The notes beneath the pieces are model-generated. The model was not told where the DNA came from. It worked only from the letters and a program-made list of their open reading frames with translations, and made no database searches. From positions 1 to 8,107 of the forward strand of contig JAAYPU010000273.1 of assembly GCA_012519645.1 (NCBI GenBank): 8,107 nucleotides of DNA, written 5' to 3'. This stretch comes from Clostridiales bacterium. GTDB lineage: Bacteria > Bacillota > Clostridia > Peptostreptococcales > JAAYPU01. The translations under genes and the position numbers were made by a program. Position 1 is the stretch's first letter; each line of letters opens with the position of its first letter. Shown one piece after another: positions 1 through 6,117 of the stretch.

Positions 1-342
1 ATCGCCTTTATGGTTAGAAACCTTTAAAACTCAGTTATGTTCTATCAAAATTTAGCAGGTTTACAGGTAGTAAGACGATTAAACCCAGGGTTGGGAGAAA
101 TTGTATTTCTTGCTAATAGTGAGGGCGAGACAATGTTGGAGTTAGGCTCATTTGAACACGCAGAAAAGATTGTAACCAAAGGTATGATGATAAGCTTTTT
201 TGTAGAAGGAAATCTGGAGGATTTAAGAAAAAAAGCACTCGAATTGGGTTACGCGCCATCAGAAATCATTGATAGAAGTCCTAAACCTAAGCATTTTATA
301 GTTGAGGACCCTGATGGAATCATGGTTGAGTTCGGCTCCTGA
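1..342 (+). pseudogene. VOC (glyoxalase/bleomycin-resistance-like) superfamily protein, 5' end outside window, interrupted by an in-frame stop
   Basis: Frame 1 is open from the window edge and reads IAFMVRNL, then TAA at 25-27, then NSVMFYQNLAGLQVVRR and onward to TGA at 340-342. Both sides of the stop match the first beta-strand and helix of a VOC domain, where the usual pattern is a short strand, then V-x-(D/N)-L-E-x-S-V-x-F-Y-x-x-x-L-G-L. The TAA sits where a Glu or Lys codon is expected, so one base change (GAA or AAA to TAA) would explain it. The domain ends with the typical D-P-D-G-x-x-V-E-F. The ATG at 37 could open a 101-residue ORF, but no Shine-Dalgarno precedes it and the product would lack the first strand. 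The His usual in the middle of glyoxalase I-type metal sites (G-H-x-x-F) is replaced (GMMISFFV), so glyoxalase I activity is not supported. The substrate is unknown. A sequencing or assembly error is an alternative to a true pseudogene. It is the only plus-strand gene and converges on the CBS gene. Confidence 0.65.
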
Positions 343-353
343 TGAAACAATTC

Positions 354-380
354 CAGTCTTGCAGACTGTTTGTCAATTTT
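354..380 (+). terminator. Small hairpin terminator after the VOC gene
   Basis: CAGTCT (354-359) pairs with AGACTG (363-368) around a TGC loop, followed by TTTGTCAATTTT. It lies 11 bp after the VOC stop on the same strand. The stem is only 6 bp and the T tract is interrupted, so this is a modest candidate. Confidence 0.45.
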
Positions 381-381
381 C

Positions 382-419
382 AATTAAAAATAAAGGGTTT
401 GATGCATGCATCAAACCCT
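382..419 (-). terminator. Perfect 26-bp palindrome with T-rich tail, likely terminator of the CBS gene
   Basis: Positions 394-406 are the exact reverse complement of 407-419, with core TGCATGCA. Read on the minus strand, the hairpin is followed by TTATTTTTAATTG, a usable U-rich tail, about 70 bp beyond the CBS gene stop. The plus-strand tail (ACCTAAACTTTT) is poor, so action on the minus strand is more likely. It is also the outer hairpin of the two-hairpin unit described under the repeat at 457-487. Confidence 0.6.
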
Positions 420-456
420 ACCTAAACTTTTAGTTCTAAGTTCTTAATTCTTAATT

Positions 457-487
457 TGATGAAATTTCATAACTGAAATTTCATCAA
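457..487. repeat. Intergenic 31-nt imperfect palindrome, copy A
   Basis: Arms 456-469 and 474-487 are perfectly complementary (14 bp) around a TAAC loop, starting 3 bp beyond the CBS gene stop. Aligned without gaps, it matches 22 of 31 positions with copy B (1089-1119) and 22 of 31 with copy C (3906-3936). On its left is a run of degenerate TTAATTC/TAAGTTC units (about 431-455) and then the palindrome at 394-419. The same order (hairpin, TTAATTC-rich spacer, hairpin) occurs at 1032-1118. Counts are by eye. Confidence 0.55.
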
Positions 488-490
488 TTC

Positions 491-913
491 TTAGCTGAAT
501 TGTCCCGGTTTGGATATTGCACTTAAAGCATTCCCTGCTTCATCAACATATATGTTTTTTCTCGCAATATCTGCCATAGCAACAATGCCTACAAGCTTAT
601 TATTATCTATTATAGGAAGTCTTCTTATTTGATTTTTTGCCATCAGATTTGCCGCATCATGCGCACTCATATTAGAATTTGCATATACCACATTACTGCT
701 CATGATGTCTTTTGCTGTTGCATTCATGTTTCCTACTGATATTGCCCTTAATACAATATCTCTGTCCGTTACGATTCCTAAAACTTCACCATTATCATTG
801 CACACCGGAATGGATCCGATATTTTGCTCTTTCATCAACTGTGCGATCTTTTCTACTGATGCATCGGGCTTAGCATATAAGACATTACTTGTCATCAAAT
901 CTTTTATTTTCAT
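491..913 (-). CDS. Stand-alone two-CBS-domain protein
   Basis: A 140-residue protein made almost entirely of two CBS repeats, about residues 7-58 and 67-122. Repeat 1 has the classic end GIVTDRDIVLRAI (47-59); repeat 2 has the matching NQIRRLPIIDNNKLVGIVAMADIA. CBS pairs form a Bateman module that usually binds adenine nucleotides (AMP, ATP, SAM or NADH) and acts as a sensor. There is no attached enzyme or channel domain, so the partner and ligand are unknown. The C-terminal tail NALSAISKP resembles the end of many small bacterial CBS proteins. The start is the ATG at 911-913, because AAGGAG lies 8 bp upstream of it. An upstream in-frame ATG (944-946) would add 11 residues rich in Lys, Arg and His but has no ribosome binding site. 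The protein is cytosolic, with no membrane segments. It lies 189 bp after rnr beyond a terminator, so it is probably transcribed alone, though I found no convincing promoter. Confidence 0.9.
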   Translation of the reverse strand: MKIKDLMTSNVLYAKPDASVEKIAQLMKEQNIGSIPVCNDNGEVLGIVTDRDIVLRAISVGNMNATAKDIMSSNVVYANSNMSAHDAANLMAKNQIRRLPIIDNNKLVGIVAMADIARKNIYVDEAGNALSAISKPGQFS

Positions 914-921
914 TAAATGCA

Positions 922-927
922 CTCCTT
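922..927 (-). promoter_or_regulatory. Ribosome binding site that fixes the CBS gene start
   Basis: AAGGAG on the minus strand, 8 bp before the ATG at 911-913. It overlaps the coding part of the longer reading frame beginning at 946, which itself has only AT-rich sequence upstream. This favours the shorter 140-residue protein. Confidence 0.8.
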
Positions 928-1020
928 TTCTATGTTTTCTTTTCATTAATTAGGATATCCATTTTATGAAAATATTAATCGGGAAAAATCTCATAAATAA
1001 GAAATTTCATTTAAAACCAA

Positions 1021-1059
1021 ATTAAAGTAAAAAACTTTTGCAAAGTATTGCAAAAGTTT
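1021..1059 (-). terminator. Rho-independent terminator of rnr
   Basis: AAACTTTTGCA (1032-1042) pairs perfectly with TGCAAAAGTTT (1049-1059) around a 6-nt loop. On the minus strand the hairpin runs into TTTTTTACTTTAATTT. It lies about 45 bp beyond the rnr stop. Only three of the eleven pairs are G-C, but the tail is good. Confidence 0.75.
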
Positions 1060-1088
1060 CATTAAATCTTAAATCTTAATTCTACATT

Positions 1089-1119
1089 TGAGGAAATTTT
1101 AATTATAAAATTTCCTCAG
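1089..1119. repeat. 31-nt imperfect palindrome, copy B, overlapping the end of rnr
   Basis: Arms 1089-1101 and 1106-1118 pair perfectly (13 bp) around an ATTA loop. It matches 25 of 31 positions with copy C (3906-3936) and 22 of 31 with copy A (457-487). Similarity with copy A extends to the left: 1076-1101 matches 444-469 at 22 of 26 positions. The rnr codons for its last residues (EEIL) and its TAA (1103-1105) lie inside this hairpin. Confidence 0.55.
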
Positions 1120-3241
1120 CCTGCGTGCTGACCAATTCAAAGTTGATTTCTCTGTTAGCAATATCTACACTTATTACTTTTATTGTTACAGCATCTCCTA
1201 AAGAAAATATTTTTTTTGTTCGCTCCCCTATAAGACGATATTTCTCTTTATCATATATATAATAATCATCATCAATACTGCTGATCCTCACCATTCCTTC
1301 AACAGTATTATTTAATTCAACAAATAAACCAAAGGATGTTACACCGCTGATGATTCCGTCAAATACTTCCCCAATATGCTCCTGGATATATTCTGCTTTC
1401 TTTAAATCTTCAACTTCTCTTTCTATATCTTCAGCTATCTTTTCCGCATCTGAAGATTTTTTTGACGCTTCCTCGACCTTCGCATTTAATACCTTAATAC
1501 GCCTATCGCTTAGGCTGCCTTCCAAAGTTTCTTTTATTATACGATGAATTATTAAATCCGGATATCTTCTTATGGGCGAAGTAAAGTGACAATAATATTC
1601 AGCAGCCAATCCAAAATGTCCTAAACACTGCGGTGAGTAAATAGCCTTTTTCAAAGAACGCAGCATGACCCTGCTGATAACATGCTCTTCTCTTTTTCCT
1701 TTTATTTTCTTAGTTATCTCTTGCAGTGTCTTCGGATGGATGCTTTCAGTCGAACCCTTCATCACATAGCCAAAATTATGGATAAAATTTCTAAACTCAA
1801 TCATTTTATCCGGGTCCGGCTCTTCATGAACTCTATATACAAAAGGTACTTCCATCCAATAAAAATGCTGTGCAATCGTTTCATTTGCCTTCAGCATAAA
1901 TTCTTCGATTATTCTGTTGGCAGTCCGGCGTTCGGCGGTTTCAATTTTAGTAGGTATTCCTTCAGCGTTTAAATGTATATATGCTTCATCCAAATCAAAA
2001 TCTATGCTTCCTCTTTCATCCCGGTTATTATTCAAAATTTCTGCAAGCTCCTGCATTAAAAGCAGCTCTTGATATATATGCCGGTATTTTTTTATCAATT
2101 CTTCATCCTGATTCTCCAAAATATCTGAAACATCAGTATAAGTCATTCTTTCTTTTGAGTTGATGACACTGTTAAAAATTTCATGAGACAATACCTTACC
2201 TGAATTATCTATTTCCATCTCAATTGAAAGAGTAAGCCTGTCTGTATTTGGATTTAAGCTGCATACACCATTGGAAAGCTTCTCCGGAAGCATTGGTAAT
2301 ACTTTATTTAAAAGATACACACTGCATCCTCTTTTAAAAGCTTCCTTATCCAGATAGCTGTTTTCTTTTACATAGTAGCTGACATCAGCAATATGTACTC
2401 CCAGCTTATAATTGCCATTGCTCATTTTTTCAACTAAAACAGCATCATCTAAGTCCTTGGCATCTGCACCATCAATGGTTATGATATTTTTATCTCTTAG
2501 ATCCATCCTCGTCTCTATTTCATCCGGAGGTATTTCAACCGGTATATTTTCTGCCTCGCTATAAACCTTTGGCGGGAAGGTTTCGGAAAGCTTGTACTGG
2601 CGTATAACCGCAGAAATATCCGCTCCAACCTCATCGATTCTGCCTAGAATCTCGATTATCTTGCCTTCCGGACTTTTCCTTTTTTCGGGCCATACCGTAA
2701 TTTTTGCAACAACTACATCTCCTGTTTTTGCGCCCCCCGTATTTTCCTGGGCAATAAATATATCCGTTCCCAGCTTAGAATCATTTGGAACGACAAACCC
2801 AAACTTACTGCTGCCCTCATAGGTGCCTACCACCTCATAATTTTCTCTTTTAATAATCTTAATGATTTCCCCTTCTCTGCTCTTATCCCCTTCTTTTTCA
2901 TACAATAGTCTCACTGCTACTTTATCTCCATGCATGGCACTATTCATATCACCTGACGCAACGTAAACATCACCGTTTTGATCACTTTCCGGTATAACAA
3001 AACCAAAGCCTTTTCTATTTTTCTTTAAAGTTCCTACAACAAGATTGATTCTACTCGGAAGTACATATTTATTTTTTTTGGTTTTAAAAATCAGTCCATT
3101 CTTCTCCATGTCTTCAAGTATATTAAAAAAATTGCCAATATTATTCCGCGGTACGTTTAAATGATTTAAAATCCCCTCAGCCGTCATTGGACTATAATCT
3201 TTATTACTAAGAACTTCCATTATTCTTTCACTTATATTCAT
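1103..3241 (-). CDS. rnr: Ribonuclease R
   Basis: A 3'-to-5' processive exoribonuclease of the RNB family (VacB/RNase R) that degrades structured RNA, including rRNA and mRNA fragments and, in studied bacteria, tmRNA-tagged messages. The 712 residues have full family architecture: winged-helix-like N-terminus (about 1-62), two cold-shock OB domains (about 66-125 and 137-200), RNB catalytic domain (about 240-575) and S1 domain (about 622-703). The catalytic motif IDGADAKDLDDAV is present with D257, D263, D265 and D266 at the spacing of the E. coli metal-binding aspartates, and the TSPIRRYPDLIIHR motif (554-567) is intact. The ATG start is preceded by GGGAGG at 8 bp. The gene has its own promoter-like sequence and a downstream terminator, so it is probably monocistronic here. 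Downstream is a CBS gene rather than smpB, a frequent rnr neighbour in Gram-positive bacteria. The last codons lie inside a repeated hairpin, suggesting the C-terminal end was altered by it. Confidence 0.97.
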   Translation of the reverse strand: MNISERIMEVLSNKDYSPMTAEGILNHLNVPRNNIGNFFNILEDMEKNGLIFKTKKNKYVLPSRINLVVGTLKKNRKGFGFVIPESDQNGDVYVASGDMNSAMHGDKVAVRLLYEKEGDKSREGEIIKIIKRENYEVVGTYEGSSKFGFVVPNDSKLGTDIFIAQENTGGAKTGDVVVAKITVWPEKRKSPEGKIIEILGRIDEVGADISAVIRQYKLSETFPPKVYSEAENIPVEIPPDEIETRMDLRDKNIITIDGADAKDLDDAVLVEKMSNGNYKLGVHIADVSYYVKENSYLDKEAFKRGCSVYLLNKVLPMLPEKLSNGVCSLNPNTDRLTLSIEMEIDNSGKVLSHEIFNSVINSKERMTYTDVSDILENQDEELIKKYRHIYQELLLMQELAEILNNNRDERGSIDFDLDEAYIHLNAEGIPTKIETAERRTANRIIEEFMLKANETIAQHFYWMEVPFVYRVHEEPDPDKMIEFRNFIHNFGYVMKGSTESIHPKTLQEITKKIKGKREEHVISRVMLRSLKKAIYSPQCLGHFGLAAEYYCHFTSPIRRYPDLIIHRIIKETLEGSLSDRRIKVLNAKVEEASKKSSDAEKIAEDIEREVEDLKKAEYIQEHIGEVFDGIISGVTSFGLFVELNNTVEGMVRISSIDDDYYIYDKEKYRLIGERTKKIFSLGDAVTIKVISVDIANREINFELVSTQAEEIL

Positions 3242-3292
3242 CTCTTTTTCCTCCCGAGACAGAATCTTATTCTATTCTTTCCTGATAATGTC

Positions 3293-3324
3293 ATTATATC
3301 ACATATATTTTTCCGCTGTTTCAA
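3293..3324 (-). promoter_or_regulatory. Probable rnr promoter with extended -10
   Basis: A perfect -10 TATAAT (3293-3298) is preceded directly by TGA, giving the extended -10 TGnTATAAT. A TTGAAA box (3319-3324) lies 20 bp upstream, longer than the usual 17, so the extended -10 probably carries recognition. The start point would be near 3286, leaving a leader of about 45 nt to the rnr ATG. A second TATAAT (3324-3329) lacks a good -35. Confidence 0.6.
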
Positions 3325-3430
3325 TTATAATATTGTTAGTTCCGCCTTAATTCAGTATATTTTTGATTGATTTGATAAGCCTATGAAAGCTGCTGATGCA
3401 GAAAAGCTAGCAATAACGATAAAATATGCT

Positions 3431-3459
3431 AAATTAAGGGGCTGGCGATAGCCAGCCCC
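3431..3459 (-). terminator. Rho-independent terminator after the lipoprotein gene
   Basis: GGGGCTGGC (3438-3446) pairs perfectly with GCCAGCCCC (3451-3459), with a 4-nt loop. This is the most GC-rich stem in the window's spacers. It starts 28 bp beyond the lipoprotein stop and is followed on the minus strand by TTAATTT. It separates the lipoprotein gene from rnr. The rest of 3242-3430 holds the rnr promoter and no gene I can support. Confidence 0.8.
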
Positions 3460-3487
3460 ATTTGACTTTATTAAATTACTAAATAGC

Positions 3488-3850
3488 TTAATCCAAAAGT
3501 TCAATAGATTCAAGTATGTTCTGACCTTGCTCATTAGTGGTATATGTTATACGAACTTTTTTCCCCTCAAGGGCATCGTCTGAAGAAATCAAATCCGGAG
3601 TTGCCCTTATGGCTAAGGGCTCATTACCCGCCATGATCTCAAAGCTGTTATTATCGATCCACCCTGTAAAGGTGCCTTCTATTTCCTTAGCCTGATCTGT
3701 TTCTCCTTGATTATTCTGATCATCAATAGCTCCTTCCGTGTTTGGAGGAGGTTGATTTTCATTTCCATCTTGAGGTTTTTCGTTTGCACACCCAAACAAT
3801 ACCAAAGATACTAAAAGTAAAATAATTAATAGCACTGAAAAACGTTTCAT
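3488..3850 (-). CDS. Small predicted lipoprotein of unknown function
   Basis: A 120-residue protein with a lipoprotein signal peptide: MKR, a hydrophobic run (residues 4-19), then the lipobox LFGC with the lipid-modified Cys predicted at 21. It should therefore be anchored on the outer face of the cell membrane. Residues 22-56 are a flexible acidic linker rich in Asn, Gln, Glu and Pro. The rest (about 57-120) reads as a small beta-rich module: IEGTFTGWIDNNSFEI, a variable middle, then EGKKVRITYTTNEQGQNILESIEL. This resembles a small beta-barrel seen in many clostridial lipoproteins, but I cannot assign it to a named family. The ATG is preceded by AAGGAG at 7 bp. It follows hppA by 215 bp, with terminator-like hairpins between, and has its own terminator, so it is probably a separate transcript. 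No catalytic motif is visible. Confidence 0.85.
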   Translation of the reverse strand: MKRFSVLLIILLLVSLVLFGCANEKPQDGNENQPPPNTEGAIDDQNNQGETDQAKEIEGTFTGWIDNNSFEIMAGNEPLAIRATPDLISSDDALEGKKVRITYTTNEQGQNILESIELLD

Positions 3851-3905
3851 TCAATCACTCCTTCAAATCTATTATTTCACCTTAAAAATTTTTTAAACCC
3901 TTTTT

Positions 3906-3936
3906 TGAAAAAATTTCAAGTATGGAATTTCCTCAG
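3906..3936. repeat. 31-nt imperfect palindrome, copy C
   Basis: Matches copy B (1089-1119) at 25 of 31 positions without gaps, including an identical AATTTCCTCAG end. Its own arms pair less well than those of A and B, as if decayed. It lies between the hppA terminator hairpin and the lipoprotein gene. The TTAATTC-rich spacer seen beside A and B is absent here. Confidence 0.45.
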
Positions 3937-3990
3937 ATAATAAATCAGGCATGCTGAAACAGCATGCCCGTAAGAATTGCTATCCATCAT
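3916..3990 (-). CDS. Possible 24-residue small ORF, doubtful
   Basis: The ATG at 3988-3990 (followed by a second ATG) is preceded on the minus strand by AGGGGAGG with 9 bp spacing, as strong as any ribosome binding site in this window. The frame runs 24 codons to TGA at 3916-3918. The peptide starts MMDSNSYGHAVSAC and ends LRKFHT, with no recognisable motif. Against it: the coding stretch contains the hairpin at 3948-3968 and part of repeat copy C, so it may be chance. No family is recognised. Confidence 0.2.
   Translation of the reverse strand: MMDSNSYGHAVSACLIYYLRKFHT
3940..3968 (-). terminator. Terminator-like hairpin downstream of hppA
   Basis: GGCATGCTG (3948-3956) pairs perfectly with CAGCATGCC (3960-3968) around an AAA loop on the plus strand (TTT on the minus strand). 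The minus-strand tail TGATTTATTATC is only moderately T-rich. It lies about 100 bp beyond the hppA stop and is the best terminator candidate for that transcript. Confidence 0.55.
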
Positions 3991-4023
3991 TTTTAAATTC
4001 CTCCCCTGGCCTTTAAAAATGAT
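3986..4023 (-). other. AT-rich hairpin with a G-rich loop containing a Shine-Dalgarno-like sequence
   Basis: Arms 3986-3997 and 4012-4023 are perfectly complementary over 12 bp and contain only two G-C pairs. The 14-nt loop, on the minus strand GGCCAGGGGAGGAA, is strikingly GC-rich for this spacer and holds a near-perfect ribosome binding core. An ATG falls in the 3' arm. It begins 42 bp beyond the hppA stop. Confidence 0.5.
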
Positions 4024-4024
4024 T

Positions 4025-4053
4025 TATATAAATAATTTTAAAACATTTTTCAA
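4025..4053 (-). promoter_or_regulatory. Possible promoter just after hppA
   Basis: TTGAAA (4048-4053) and TATATA (4025-4030) on the minus strand are exactly 17 bp apart. If used, transcription would begin near 4018, just upstream of the G-rich loop and the small ORF. The surroundings are very AT-rich, so a chance match is quite likely. Confidence 0.25.
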
Positions 4054-4065
4054 ATAAAAAACTTA

Positions 4066-6057
4066 TTAAAACAGTCCTCCGCCAGCAAATAAAGGAGCAA
4101 ATACGACTGCTACAATAGTCATAAGCTTTATTAAAATATTGATTGATGGTCCGGAAGTATCTTTAAAAGGATCCCCTACTGTATCGACAACAACTGCAGC
4201 TTTATGAGCGTCACTGCCTTTTCCTCCATGACTGCCTGCTTCGATGTATTTCTTTGCATTATCCCAAGCCCCGCCTGCATTAGCCATCATAATAGCTAAC
4301 AATACACCGGATACAAGAGCTCCTGCAAGTAATCCTCCTAATGCTTCAGGCCCTAATAATACTCCGACTATAATCGGAACAACAACCGCCATGATTCCTG
4401 GTATAAGCATTTCTTTAAGAGCTGCAGAAGTACTTATATCTACACACTTGGCATACTCCGGCTTGCCCTTGCCCTCCATGATACCTGGAATTTCTCTGAA
4501 TTGTCTTCTTACTTCTTCAATCATCTGATTTGCAGCACGACCTACGGCATCCATGGTAAGTGCTGAAAATAAAAATGGTAACATACCGCCGATGAAGAGC
4601 CCTGCAACAACCTTTGGATCTAATATATCAATACCTTGAAGACTGACCACTTGTGAATAGGATGCAAATAGAGCAAGTGCAGTCAAAGCTGCTGATCCTA
4701 TAGCAAATCCTTTTCCGATAGCAGCAGTTGTATTACCAACTGAGTCTAATTTGTCTGTGATTTCTCTTACTTCATGAGGTAATTCTGACATTTCGGCAAT
4801 ACCGCCGGCATTATCAGCAATAGGACCATATGCGTCTACTGCAACTGTGATACCTGTTGTTGATAACATACCTACAGCAGCAAGAGCTATACCATACAGA
4901 CCTTCTAATTTAAACGCACCTAAAATACCAACTGCAATCAATAAAATAGGCCATACTGTTGAAAGCATTCCAACACCCAAGCCACTGATAATTGTTGTAG
5001 CCGGACCTGTTTCTGATTGTCGAGCAATTTTCTTAACAAATTTATAATCACTTGAAGTATAAATCTCAGTAATTTTACCGATAAGTATACCTACAATCAA
5101 TCCAATAGCTACCGCATAAAAAGGATTTAACCTTCCGAAAAAGAAATTACTTAAAGCAAATCCTGCAATCAATACTATAATTCCGCTGACATATGTACCT
5201 TTGTTTAAAGCGCTTGCGGGATTTGTATTTTCGCCCCCGCGAACAAAAAGAGTACCTATAATGGCAGCAACAATACCTGAAGCTGCTAGCAATAATGCAT
5301 ACAATGATCCACTTAAAGGATCGATGTTTGGCAGCATAACAGACAAGGTAATAGCAGCAACAATTGAGCCTACATATGATTCAAATAAGTCTGCTCCCAT
5401 TCCTGCAACGTCTCCGACATTATCTCCAACGTTATCAGCAATAACCGCAGGGTTTCTCGGATCATCCTCAGGTATTCCTGCTTCTACTTTACCTACTAAG
5501 TCAGCTCCGACATCCGCAGCTTTTGTATAAATACCTCCACCAACACGTCCGAAAAGGGCGATGGAAGAAGCTCCTAAACTGAAACCTGTAATTACATCTA
5601 CTTTATCGATACCTAAAATAACGAACAGACCACCGATACCCAGAAGTCCCAGTCCGACTACAGACATCCCCATGACAGCCCCGCCTCTGAAGGCAACGCT
5701 TAAAGCTTTGTTCATGCCGCCTTCACGTGCTGCGTTAGCAGTTCTGGAATTTGCCTTTGTAGCTACCTGCATTCCAAAATAGCCTGCAAGAGCAGAAAAA
5801 AATGCACCTATAAGGAATGCAACAGCTGTGATCCAGCTTTGCAATCCAAAACCAATTGCAACAAATATTACAGCTACAAAGATAACTAAAGTTTTATATT
5901 CTCTCGACAAAAAAGCCATTGCACCTTCACGAATATAGGAAGCGATTTCCTTCATTCGGTCCGTGCCTCCATCTACTTTATTGATCATACCAGCAAGAAT
6001 AAAGGCAAAAACAAGTGCAACAATTCCTGCTATGGGCGCCAATATCCCGTAATTCAT
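4066..6057 (-). CDS. hppA: Membrane-bound ion-translocating pyrophosphatase, K+-dependent type
   Basis: An integral membrane enzyme that hydrolyses inorganic pyrophosphate and uses the energy to pump H+ or Na+ across the cell membrane. The 663 residues are normal for the family, with about 16 hydrophobic spans. The PPi/Mg site motifs are complete: GGGIYTKAADVGADLVGKVE (173-192), DDPRNPAVIADNVGDNVGD (198-216), DAYGPIADNAGGIAEM (408-423) and, near the C-terminus, DTVGDPFKDTSGPSINILIK. The sequence GNTTAAIGKG (441-450) has Ala445 and Gly448 where K+-independent enzymes have Lys and Thr, so this is a K+-dependent form. The membrane glutamate region FESY is present (E226), but H+ versus Na+ transport cannot be settled by reading. 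The ATG is preceded by AGGAGG at 9 bp, partly joined to a CTTAATATTAAG palindrome. It starts 60 bp after secG with no terminator between, so co-transcription from the secG promoter is likely. Confidence 0.97.
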   Translation of the reverse strand: MNYGILAPIAGIVALVFAFILAGMINKVDGGTDRMKEIASYIREGAMAFLSREYKTLVIFVAVIFVAIGFGLQSWITAVAFLIGAFFSALAGYFGMQVATKANSRTANAAREGGMNKALSVAFRGGAVMGMSVVGLGLLGIGGLFVILGIDKVDVITGFSLGASSIALFGRVGGGIYTKAADVGADLVGKVEAGIPEDDPRNPAVIADNVGDNVGDVAGMGADLFESYVGSIVAAITLSVMLPNIDPLSGSLYALLLAASGIVAAIIGTLFVRGGENTNPASALNKGTYVSGIIVLIAGFALSNFFFGRLNPFYAVAIGLIVGILIGKITEIYTSSDYKFVKKIARQSETGPATTIISGLGVGMLSTVWPILLIAVGILGAFKLEGLYGIALAAVGMLSTTGITVAVDAYGPIADNAGGIAEMSELPHEVREITDKLDSVGNTTAAIGKGFAIGSAALTALALFASYSQVVSLQGIDILDPKVVAGLFIGGMLPFLFSALTMDAVGRAANQMIEEVRRQFREIPGIMEGKGKPEYAKCVDISTSAALKEMLIPGIMAVVVPIIVGVLLGPEALGGLLAGALVSGVLLAIMMANAGGAWDNAKKYIEAGSHGGKGSDAHKAAVVVDTVGDPFKDTSGPSINILIKLMTIVAVVFAPLFAGGGLF

Positions 6058-6117
6058 TTAATAATGCCTCCTTAATATTAAGTTTTTATTATTGCTTTAT
6101 ATAAAATTATTAAGACC

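Noticed and set aside
914..946. Longer N-terminus for the CBS protein starting at 944-946
   Set aside because: There is no ribosome binding site before it, and the extension covers the clear AAGGAG that serves the ATG at 911-913.
981..1012. Possible fourth, decayed copy of the 31-nt palindrome upstream of the CBS gene
   Set aside because: GAAATTTCAT and a CTCATAA stretch resemble copy A, but the alignment needs gaps and the left arm pairs poorly. In such AT-rich sequence this is not distinguishable from chance.
3352..3534. 60-codon minus-strand frame between the lipoprotein gene and rnr
   Set aside because: It overlaps the end of the lipoprotein gene in another frame, runs through that gene's GC-rich terminator, and has no ribosome binding site.
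3870..3930. TTGAAA-like -35 for the lipoprotein gene inside repeat copy C
   Set aside because: At 17-bp spacing the -10 would be TTAAAA, a poor match, and the region is runs of A and T. No promoter is claimed.
4244..5782. Several plus-strand open frames opposite hppA
   Set aside because: Their composition (rich in Pro, Ser, Thr and Ile) is the mirror of the hydrophobic, Gly/Ala-rich hppA codons; they lack ribosome binding sites and recognisable motifs.
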